Under the pieces are notes generated by a model that was not told where the DNA came from, searched no databases, and saw only the letters and a list, made by a program, of their open reading frames with translations. DNA of 64,000 nt from Duganella sacchari (lineage in GTDB: Bacteria > Pseudomonadota > Gammaproteobacteria > Burkholderiales > Burkholderiaceae_D). Positions within the stretch are counted from its first letter, which is position 1. Every line of letters begins with the position of its first letter. Of the stretch, positions 19,073 to 26,101 are shown piece by piece. Both the position numbers and the translations under genes were made by a program. Where the stretch lies: assembly GCF_900143065.1 (NCBI RefSeq), contig NZ_FRCX01000005.1:434001-498000 (forward strand), written 5' to 3'.

Positions 19073-20140
19073 ATGCGTACATTACTCCTATCCCTACTGC
19101 TGCTCTGCCGCCTTGCCACTGCTGGCGAGATTCCCCACTATCAGAATCCGCATGGCCGCACCCAGCCTGTGATTGCTGTCGTTGGTTACAACGGCGGCAC
19201 CGAACTGACCGACTTTGCGATTCCCTACGGCGTGCTGGCGCGCTCCGGTGTCGCGCAGGTGCTGACGGTCGCCACGCAAGCCGGTCCGCTGAAAATGCAG
19301 CCGGCCCTGCGCATCCAGCCAGACAAAACCACTGCGGAGTTTGACGCCAGCTTCTCCGATGGCGCCGACTACGTCATCGTGCCGGCCGTCGTCAAACCGG
19401 ACGATGCAACGCTGGTGGCGTGGATAGCAGCCCAAAGCAGCAAAGGCGCGACCATCGTCAGCATCTGCGACGGTGCGGTGGTGGTCGCCAACGCCGGCTT
19501 GTTCAAAGGCCGCCGTGCCACCGCGCACTGGGCCAGCGAATCCTACCGCAAGGAGCACTACCCCGACACCAACTGGCAAACCAATGTCCGTTATGTAGCC
19601 GATGGCCGCGTTGTATCCAGCGCCGGCATCAGTGCCGCCATGCCCACGGCGCTCGCCTTGGTGGAAGCCATCGCTGGCAACGAGCGCGCGGCAACGCTGG
19701 CACGCGACATCGGCGTCAGCGACTGGCGCACCACGCACAACAGCGACATCTTTCACCCCACGCTGGGCGTCAATCTGGGCGCCTATATCACTCGCTACAC
19801 CAATCAATGGTTCCATGCACCGGACCGGGTTGGCGTGCCTGTTGCGGCAGGCGTCGATGAGATTGTACTGGCCTTCAGCGCGGATGCGTGGGCACGCTCC
19901 AAACGCAGCCGGGTATATGCCGTCGCCAGCAGCACCAATGCGCTGCAATCACAGAATGGCCTGACCATCCTTCCCGACTACGCGGCGACGGATGCCGAAG
20001 CGCCGCCAACCCTGCCATCGCCGGCATCCACGCTGCCCGGGCAGGCACTAGACCGCACACTGGCCGAACTGGCGCAGCGCTACGGCCAGCGCACAGCATT
20101 CTTCGTGGCGCTGGAATTCGAGTATCCTTCTTATCGATGA
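19073..20140 (+). CDS. Secreted DJ-1/PfpI-family protein
   Basis: A 355-residue protein with a signal peptide (MRTLLLSLLLLCRLATAG), hence periplasmic. The DJ-1/PfpI domain has the nucleophile-elbow Cys in VSICDGAVVVANAGLF and a following RRATAHWAS segment, close to the ligand domain of GlxA-type regulators. The DNA-binding part is absent; instead a C-terminal region of about 170 residues of unknown role follows. The ATG at 19073 gives the signal peptide; an open frame continues 17 codons upstream without features. It overlaps the next gene by 4 nt. The activity (amidase, glyoxalase or binding protein) cannot be told. Confidence 0.75.
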   Translation: MRTLLLSLLLLCRLATAGEIPHYQNPHGRTQPVIAVVGYNGGTELTDFAIPYGVLARSGVAQVLTVATQAGPLKMQPALRIQPDKTTAEFDASFSDGADYVIVPAVVKPDDATLVAWIAAQSSKGATIVSICDGAVVVANAGLFKGRRATAHWASESYRKEHYPDTNWQTNVRYVADGRVVSSAGISAAMPTALALVEAIAGNERAATLARDIGVSDWRTTHNSDIFHPTLGVNLGAYITRYTNQWFHAPDRVGVPVAAGVDEIVLAFSADAWARSKRSRVYAVASSTNALQSQNGLTILPDYAATDAEAPPTLPSPASTLPGQALDRTLAELAQRYGQRTAFFVALEFEYPSYR

Positions 20141-21135
20141 AGGCCCACACCACCCTGCGCGTCGTCTTGCTGGCGTATGACGATATGAACCTGCTGGACC
20201 TGAGCGGCCCACTGCAGGCGCTGACGACCGCCAGCAAGCGCCATGGCGGCAGCGCAGGGCCGTTGTACGACACTATCGTCGCGTCTGCGGAAGGTGGCTT
20301 GATCAACACCAGCGCCGGCCTGCCGGTGATGACCGTGCCCATCGCCACGCTGGACGGCATGGCAATCGACACCATCATCGCCGCAGGCGGGTGCAAAGGC
20401 CAGGAGTTCTACGCTCATCCGGCATTGGTCAAATGGATAGTGCGGCAAGCGCCGCATGCACGGCGCTTGTGCTCTGTGTGCACGGGCGCTTTCCTGCTGG
20501 CCGCCGCCGGCCAACTGCAAGGCAAACGTGTCGCCACGCATTGGGAATGGGTGGAACGTTTGCGCCAGCTGTATCCCCAGGTGGACATCGATGCCGACAA
20601 AATCTTTATCAAGGACGGCGCCATATGGACGTCGGCCGGCGTCAGCGCCGGCATCGATCTGACATTGGCGCTCATCGAGGAAGACTACGGCCATCACGTC
20701 GCCATCGAAACGGCACGACAGATGGTCATGTTCATCAAGCGTTCTGGCGGGCAGTCGCAATTCAGCGTACCACTGGCGGCACAGACACAGGAAGGCGGCC
20801 GTTTCGACGCACTACACACCTGGGTAGCCGCCCATCTGCATGAAAACCTGACAGTAGAACGGCTGGCCGAACAAGCCGGCATGACGCCGCGCACGTTCGC
20901 CCGCACCTACGCCAGCCAGATGGGACGTACGCCAGCCCGCATGGTAGAAGCCATGCGGCTGGAAGCGGCTTGCCGCGCACTGGAGAAAACCGCCCTGCCA
21001 CTAAAAACCATCGCGGCCAACATGGGCTACATGGAAGAACAGAATCTGCGGCGTGTCTTCCAGCGCCAGTTGGGCATCAGCCCAGGACAGTACCGCAACC
21101 GCTTTTCCGGCCATGGCACTGCCGGCCAACATTAA
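20137..21135 (+). CDS. GlxA-family AraC-type transcriptional regulator
   Basis: A 332-residue regulator with an N-terminal DJ-1/PfpI-like domain (Cys in CSVCTGAFLLAAAGQL, about residue 111, followed by GKRVATHWEWVERL) and a C-terminal AraC helix-turn-helix (TVERLAEQAGMTPRTFARTY, and IAANMGYMEEQNLRRVFQRQ). It starts inside the stop of the secreted DJ-1 gene (ATGA), so the two are co-translated. The paired sensor-like domains suggest that the regulator responds to a compound handled by the periplasmic protein; this is inference. It converges with the RidA-like gene and overlaps it by 4 nt. Confidence 0.9.
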   Translation: MKAHTTLRVVLLAYDDMNLLDLSGPLQALTTASKRHGGSAGPLYDTIVASAEGGLINTSAGLPVMTVPIATLDGMAIDTIIAAGGCKGQEFYAHPALVKWIVRQAPHARRLCSVCTGAFLLAAAGQLQGKRVATHWEWVERLRQLYPQVDIDADKIFIKDGAIWTSAGVSAGIDLTLALIEEDYGHHVAIETARQMVMFIKRSGGQSQFSVPLAAQTQEGGRFDALHTWVAAHLHENLTVERLAEQAGMTPRTFARTYASQMGRTPARMVEAMRLEAACRALEKTALPLKTIAANMGYMEEQNLRRVFQRQLGISPGQYRNRFSGHGTAGQH

Positions 21136-21521
21136 GCCGCCCTGGCAATCACCTTGATCTCGAAGTCAAAGCCATACAGCCAGGTCACGCCAACGGCAGT
21201 CACGGTCGGATGAGGCGCCCCGCCCCAGAATTCGCCGACCACTGACCAGATACGTTCAAACTTCGACTCTGGATCGACGATGAACACTGTCACGTCGATC
21301 ACATCGTCAAAGGTGCAACCAGCTGCCGACAGGATGGCGTTCAGGTTCTGGAAGGCCAGGCGTACCTGCGCTTCCAGTTCCGGTTCAGGCGAACCATCCG
21401 GCCGGCTGCCCACCTGCCCCGAAACGAACAGCAAACCATTCGAACGCACGGCCGGTGAGTAGCGGTTGCGCTCATACAGATCCTGGCGGCCCGGCGGAAA
21501 AACAACGTCACGTACAGACAT
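21132..21521 (-). CDS. RidA (YjgF/UK114) family protein
   Basis: A 129-residue Rid protein; the family hydrolyses reactive enamine/imine intermediates from PLP enzymes. It has the typical SNGLLFVSGQVG strand, the AFQNLNAILSAAGCTFDDVIDVTVFI helix-strand region and the terminal FEIKVIARAA. Where active RidA carries a catalytic Arg before the last strands, I read HPTVTAVGV, so it may be a non-deaminase member. The ATG at 21521 follows GAGGAG. It is divergent from a LysR gene (104 bp between them), which may regulate it. Confidence 0.85.
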   Translation of the reverse strand: MSVRDVVFPPGRQDLYERNRYSPAVRSNGLLFVSGQVGSRPDGSPEPELEAQVRLAFQNLNAILSAAGCTFDDVIDVTVFIVDPESKFERIWSVVGEFWGGAPHPTVTAVGVTWLYGFDFEIKVIARAA

Positions 21522-21625
21522 AAAACTCCTCGTTGAATAAAGCGGTAACGAGACTGTATAAACATCGCGCCACCCGATAAACAGGCAAGTCGTACAATGA
21601 CTGTTTGGTATTTCCACACAATCCC

Positions 21626-22525
21626 ATGGACCGATTCGACACCCTGTTGGCGTTTGTACGCGTGGTGGAAGCAGGCAGCTTCACCAAAGCCGCACAGACG
21701 CTCCACATGAGCAAGACCACGGTATCGCAGCTGGTGCAGCAACTGGAAGCGCGCTTGCAGGTCAAGCTGCTCAACCGCACCACGCGCCAGGTTAAGGTAA
21801 CGCCGGAAGGCGCCGCCTACTACGAGCGCGTGGTGCGCGTCCTGGGCGACCTGGAAGAGGCAGATAGCGGCATCACTGGTGAACTGGCCGCACCACGCGG
21901 CCGCTTACGCACTGATGTTCCCAGCCCGTTCGCCCGCTTCGTGCTGATGCCAGCGCTGCCGGATTTCCACCGTCGCTACCCCGACATTCAAATCGACATG
22001 GGCGTCAGCGACCGTAACATTGATGTCATCGGCGAGAACGTCGATTGCGTCGTGCGCGGTGGTGAAATCACCTTGCCGTCACTGGTCGCGCGCCACGTTG
22101 GCGACCTGCCGCTGGGCGTCTACGCCGCGCCAGGCTATCTGCAGGAACAGGGCACGCCCGCGCATCCGCAGGAACTGGAGACGGCACAGCACCGCATCGT
22201 CGGTTTTCTGCGCTCGAGCAGTGGCACCATCGCACCAATACAAATCCGGCGCGAGGCCGAATCGCTGCAAATTCATGCCCGCCACACCGTCGCCGCAGAT
22301 GACGGTAACGCCTATCTCGCCGCCGGACTGGCAGGCATGGGCGTGCTCTGGCTGCCACGCTACATGGCCAGAGACCATGTAGCGCGCGGCGAGCTGATAC
22401 CGTTATTTGAAGACTGGCAGGCGGACGCCATGCCGATGTATCTCGCCTACCCGCAGAATCGCCACGTCAGCGCCAAGCTGCGCGTGTTCATGGCATGGAT
22501 AGACGAGTTGATGGCGAAGATCTAG
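21626..22525 (+). CDS. LysR-family transcriptional regulator
   Basis: A 299-residue LTTR. The N-terminal winged helix (AGSFTKAAQTLHMSKTTVSQ, residues about 18-37) and the following LLNRTTRQVKVTPEGAAYY are characteristic. The C-terminal part is a substrate-binding fold (about residues 90-295), close to the subgroup annotated as DsdC/AaeR-like repressors. Divergent placement from the RidA gene is the usual LysR target geometry. It converges with udh and overlaps it by 4 nt. The ATG at 21626 is chosen over a TTG 7 codons upstream. Confidence 0.9.
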   Translation: MDRFDTLLAFVRVVEAGSFTKAAQTLHMSKTTVSQLVQQLEARLQVKLLNRTTRQVKVTPEGAAYYERVVRVLGDLEEADSGITGELAAPRGRLRTDVPSPFARFVLMPALPDFHRRYPDIQIDMGVSDRNIDVIGENVDCVVRGGEITLPSLVARHVGDLPLGVYAAPGYLQEQGTPAHPQELETAQHRIVGFLRSSSGTIAPIQIRREAESLQIHARHTVAADDGNAYLAAGLAGMGVLWLPRYMARDHVARGELIPLFEDWQADAMPMYLAYPQNRHVSAKLRVFMAWIDELMAKI

Positions 22526-23328
22526 TCCTTGTAGCGCATTTCGGCCAGCGCGAAGGCGCCGCCGTGGTAAGTCACCGCAGCGTTAGTGTCCGGGTATTCG
22601 CCAGTATCGGGGAAGTGGTCGTCGAACTGGCTGGAGCTGTCCTTGGCCTGGTAGCCCAGGTGCGCAGCCTTGCTGTTGTCCCACCATGCGACGTCGTTGT
22701 CCGACATGCCAAACAGGATGGTATAGCCCACCCGCGTCGCAAACAATGAACGACGCAGCGCCTCCACCAGGTCGTCGTAACTCAGCCAGGTGACCATCAT
22801 GCGGCGGTCTTTCGGTTCAGGGAACGAAGAGCCGATACGCAAGCTCACCGTCTCCAGGCCAGTGCGGTCCCAGTAGTAGCTGGCCAGCTGCTCGCCAAAG
22901 CATTTGCTCACGCCGTAGAATGAATCAGGACGGGTTGGTGCGCTTGCATCGATATAGTCCGTGTTGCGGTAGAAGCCCACCGTGTGATTCGAGCTGGCGA
23001 AGATGATGCGCTTCACGCCCTGCTTGTGCGCAGCCTCGTAGACATTGGCCGTGCCCAGAATATTCGCGTGCATGATGTTCTCGAAGGTGTTTTCGGTCGA
23101 GATGCCGCCGAAATGCAGCACCGCTTCCACGCCCTCCATCATCTTCATTACCGCAGCCTTGTCGGCCAGGTCGCACTGGACGATTTCCTCGCCCTCGCGT
23201 GCCTCGCCCAGATCGGCGATATCGGACAGCACCACCACATCGGCCCACGGCTTGATGCGGTCGCGCAGAATCTTGCCCAGGCCGCCGGCGGCGCCGGTCA
23301 GCAGTAATCGTTTAAATGGTTTTGCCAT
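22522..23328 (-). CDS. udh: Uronate dehydrogenase
   Basis: A 268-residue short-chain dehydrogenase of the extended family. It has an N-terminal NAD-binding GAAGGLGK (residues about 12-19), a middle HFGGIS, and the catalytic Tyr and Lys in YGVSK (about 136-140). Sequence and length match uronate dehydrogenases, which oxidise D-galacturonate or D-glucuronate to the aldarolactone with NAD+. This is the first cytoplasmic step of the oxidative uronate pathway. It lies 21 nt downstream of garD on the same strand. Confidence 0.92.
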   Translation of the reverse strand: MAKPFKRLLLTGAAGGLGKILRDRIKPWADVVVLSDIADLGEAREGEEIVQCDLADKAAVMKMMEGVEAVLHFGGISTENTFENIMHANILGTANVYEAAHKQGVKRIIFASSNHTVGFYRNTDYIDASAPTRPDSFYGVSKCFGEQLASYYWDRTGLETVSLRIGSSFPEPKDRRMMVTWLSYDDLVEALRRSLFATRVGYTILFGMSDNDVAWWDNSKAAHLGYQAKDSSSQFDDHFPDTGEYPDTNAAVTYHGGAFALAEMRYKD

Positions 23329-23349
23329 GGTCGTCTCAGGTGTTTTTAA

Positions 23350-24912
23350 TCAGGTCACTGGGGCCGGGTTGAACAGCACCAGTGCGTTATGCAGTTTCCA
23401 TTTTTCCGCCCAGGTTTCGCGGCCGCTGGCGACGTCCAGCATCAGCCGGAACATCTCCCAGCCTACTTCCGCGATGGTGGCTTCGCCGCTGGCGATGCGG
23501 CCGGCGTTAATGTCCATCAGATCGTGCCAGCGCCTGGCCAGATCATTGCGCGTGGCGACCTTAATCACCGGAACTTCAGCCAGGCCATACGGCGTGCCGC
23601 GGCCCGTGGTAAAGATGTGAAGGTTCATGCCGGCCGCCAGTTGCAGCGTGCCGCAAATGAAATCGCTGGCGGGCGTGGCGGCGTAGATCAGGCCTTTCTG
23701 TGTCAGCTTGTCGCCGGGCGACAGCACGCCGGAGATCGGTGCGCTGCCCGATTTGACAATGGAACCCATCGCCTTCTCGACGATGTTGGACAAGCCGCCC
23801 TTCTTGTTGCCCGGCGTGGTGTTGGCGCTGCGGTCCGCGCCGCCGCGTTTCAGGTAATTGTCGTACCAGTCCATCTCGCGGATCATGGCTTCCGCCACTT
23901 CCGGTGTGGTGGCGCGCGACGTCAGTTGATCGATGCCGTCGCGGACTTCCGTCACTTCCGAGAACATCACGGTGGCGCCTGCGCGCACCAGCAGATCGGT
24001 AGCAAAGCCCACTGCCGGATTGGCGGTCACGCCGGAAAACGCATCGCTGCCGCCGCACTGCACGCCGACCACCAGCTCCGATGCCGGCACAGTCTCACGC
24101 TGACGCTTGTTCAGCTCCGCCAGATTGATTTCCGCCTGCTTCATGATCGAGTCAATCATCGACATGAAGCCCACATGCTGCGCATCCTGCAAACAGACCA
24201 GGCCAGGATCGGCGCCGCCCGCGTTCTGGATCGGGATCGAACCTTTGGGGAAAAGGCGCGTTGGCTGCAGCTTCTCGCAACCCAGGCTGACCACCATTGC
24301 CTGGCCGCCGAAGTTGGGATTCAGCGCGATATTGCGGATGGTGCGAATCGGGATGTTGGCGCCCGGCGCATCAATCGCCACGCCGCAGCCATAGGTATGC
24401 TCCAGCCCCACCACGTCATCGACGTTGGGATACCTGGGCAGCAGTTCGTTCCTGATGCGCTCCACCGCAAAATCCACCACGCCCGATACGCATTGCACGG
24501 TGGTGGTAATCGCCAGGATGTTGCGCGTGCCGACGCTGCCATCCGGATTGCGGTAGCCCTCGAAGGTATAGCCTTCCAGCGGTTCCATCGCCGGCGGCAC
24601 GCGCGTGGAAATCGGCAGGCCGGCCAGCTCGCGCGCCGCCGGCATCTCGACATTGTGCTCGGCCAGCCAGCTGCCCGCCGGCAGGTCCTTGGCCGCAAAG
24701 CCGATGGTCACGTTGTAGCGGACCACATCGTCGCCCTTGGCCAGATCGCGCAAGCCGACCTTGTGACCTTGCGGGACCGCTTCCAGCAGCGTCAGACCGT
24801 TGGCGAAAACAGCGCCGGCAGGCAAGCCGCCGTCGTTGACGACAATCGCAACGTTATCGTTGTCGTGCATGAGGATGTAGCGCGGCGTATTGGCGCTCGG
24901 CGATGTCGTCAT
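23350..24912 (-). CDS. garD: Galactarate dehydratase (L-threo-forming)
   Basis: A 520-residue UxaA/GarD-family dehydratase; the length matches E. coli GarD (about 523) better than altronate dehydratase. It contains [14 protein letters not shown] near the N-terminus, then [19 protein letters not shown] (about 113-131), [17 protein letters not shown], and cysteines in [10 protein letters not shown] and [12 protein letters not shown] for its metal site. It converts galactarate to 5-dehydro-4-deoxy-D-glucarate. It is first in the garD-udh operon and divergent from a GntR gene, with three operator-like sites between them. Confidence 0.93.
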   Translation of the reverse strand: MTTSPSANTPRYILMHDNDNVAIVVNDGGLPAGAVFANGLTLLEAVPQGHKVGLRDLAKGDDVVRYNVTIGFAAKDLPAGSWLAEHNVEMPAARELAGLPISTRVPPAMEPLEGYTFEGYRNPDGSVGTRNILAITTTVQCVSGVVDFAVERIRNELLPRYPNVDDVVGLEHTYGCGVAIDAPGANIPIRTIRNIALNPNFGGQAMVVSLGCEKLQPTRLFPKGSIPIQNAGGADPGLVCLQDAQHVGFMSMIDSIMKQAEINLAELNKRQRETVPASELVVGVQCGGSDAFSGVTANPAVGFATDLLVRAGATVMFSEVTEVRDGIDQLTSRATTPEVAEAMIREMDWYDNYLKRGGADRSANTTPGNKKGGLSNIVEKAMGSIVKSGSAPISGVLSPGDKLTQKGLIYAATPASDFICGTLQLAAGMNLHIFTTGRGTPYGLAEVPVIKVATRNDLARRWHDLMDINAGRIASGEATIAEVGWEMFRLMLDVASGRETWAEKWKLHNALVLFNPAPVT

Positions 24913-24947
24913 CTGGCTTTCCTACGTTGTTTTTTAGTCTCACAAAG

Positions 24948-24958
24948 TGGCCTGACCA
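24948..24958. promoter_or_regulatory. GntR (FCD) operator-like site 1
   Basis: TGGCCTGACCA, one mismatch from the palindrome TGGTCnGACCA recognised by many FadR-subfamily regulators. It lies 35 nt upstream of the garD start on its coding strand. Confidence 0.6.
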
Positions 24959-25121
24959 CTTCTGTTATTGGTTGGCCAGCTCGATCTGTGGCCTGCATGC
25001 TACACTCTGAAACCCCCATGGTTAGCCAGGGTTTAGCCCTGTAAACAGGGGCTGAAGAAGGCTGCTCCATGAATTCAGTATGCCAGTTAAAAATTAATTT
25101 GGCTAGTCCACATTGCGTATT

Positions 25122-25132
25122 TGGTCTGACCA
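25122..25132. promoter_or_regulatory. GntR (FCD) operator-like site 2
   Basis: TGGTCTGACCA, a perfect fit to TGGTCnGACCA, 60 nt upstream of the GntR start. Confidence 0.7.
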
Positions 25133-25140
25133 CCTTAGAA

Positions 25141-25151
25141 TGGCCTGACCA
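25141..25151. promoter_or_regulatory. GntR (FCD) operator-like site 3
   Basis: TGGCCTGACCA, identical to site 1 and 19 bp from site 2 (start to start), close to two helical turns. This suggests cooperative binding and autoregulation of the GntR gene. Confidence 0.6.
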
Positions 25152-25191
25152 GATGGCAATTCAATAAGCCACCGATATAGACGAGACATCA

Positions 25192-25896
25192 ATGTTGAAA
25201 AAGACTGCACTTCCTGCTGATGGCAATACGCACGAACCGCGCCTGTACCGCGTGGTGGCGGACCGCATCCAGGAATTGATCCGCAACGAAAACATCGCCG
25301 CCGGCGAGCGCCTGCCGTCCGAGCGCGACCTCGCCACCAAGCTCAGTGTCAGCCGCGCTTCCCTGCGCGAAGCACTGATCGCATTGGAACTGGGTGGCGT
25401 GATCGAAGTGCGCGGCGGCTCCGGCGTCTACGTCAGCGAACTGCCGGAACCTGCGGAAGCCGACCTGCCGGAAGCAGGTCCAGGTCCATTTGAAGTGCTG
25501 TCCGCACGCCGCCTGATCGAATCGGAAATCGCCGCGATCGCCGCACGGGTAGCAACCGACAGTGCCATCGACGCCATCCTCAAGGCGGTGGAAGAGATGG
25601 AAAAACACCACGCCAATTATTCGAGCAATGAACAGGCCGACCGCAACTTCCACCTGGCCATCGCGCGCGCCACCGGCAATAGCGCGCTAGTCGGATCGCT
25701 GAACTACCTGTGGGATCAGCGCGGCCGCCTGTGGCACAAGCTTAAGGAACACTTCCAGACCGAAGAACTGCGTCAGGAAACGCTGAAGGACCACCGCCGC
25801 ATCCTGGAGGCGATTGCCGCCCACGATCCGGCGGCGGCGCGCAAGGCCATGCGCGCCCACCTTGAACGCGTGACCCGTACGTTCTCGCGAGGATAA
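25192..25896 (+). CDS. GntR-family regulator, FCD (FadR) subfamily
   Basis: A 234-residue repressor. An N-terminal winged helix (LPSERDLATKLSVSRASLREAL, about residues 40-61) and a C-terminal helical FCD ligand domain (about 95-225) with metal-ligand-like Asp and His residues (NFHLAIARATGN; DHRRILEAIAAHD). It is divergent from garD-udh and lies upstream of the TonB receptor and pectinase genes, so it is the likely uronate- or galactarate-responsive repressor of the locus. Three TGGyCTGACCA sites lie in its promoter region. Confidence 0.9.
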   Translation: MLKKTALPADGNTHEPRLYRVVADRIQELIRNENIAAGERLPSERDLATKLSVSRASLREALIALELGGVIEVRGGSGVYVSELPEPAEADLPEAGPGPFEVLSARRLIESEIAAIAARVATDSAIDAILKAVEEMEKHHANYSSNEQADRNFHLAIARATGNSALVGSLNYLWDQRGRLWHKLKEHFQTEELRQETLKDHRRILEAIAAHDPAAARKAMRAHLERVTRTFSRG

Positions 25897-25917
25897 GCAG
25901 CATCTGTAGCAAACGCA

Positions 25918-25939
25918 GGTCCGGCCTCGATGCCGGACC
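25918..25939 (+). terminator. Hairpin after the GntR gene
   Basis: An 8-bp stem (GGTCCGGC paired with GCCGGACC) with a 6-nt loop, 21 nt after the GntR stop. There is no T run, so termination is uncertain. Confidence 0.35.
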
Positions 25940-26101
25940 GCGCATAAAGTAATCAAGTTATGACCGGCTTGACCTCGTCCGGCCTGCGCTTTCAGCGCAG
26001 CGGTCCTCGTCTCAGCGGCACGGAGTACGCGAGGTACTCCACTCACGCCAGCGTTTAAACGCGGCGTATAACTTTATTCAAGAGACGAAGGAGACAACAT
26101 C

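Noticed and set aside
23389..25044. A 551-codon plus-strand open frame opposite garD
   Set aside because: Antisense frame; GarD matches the E. coli enzyme along its length.
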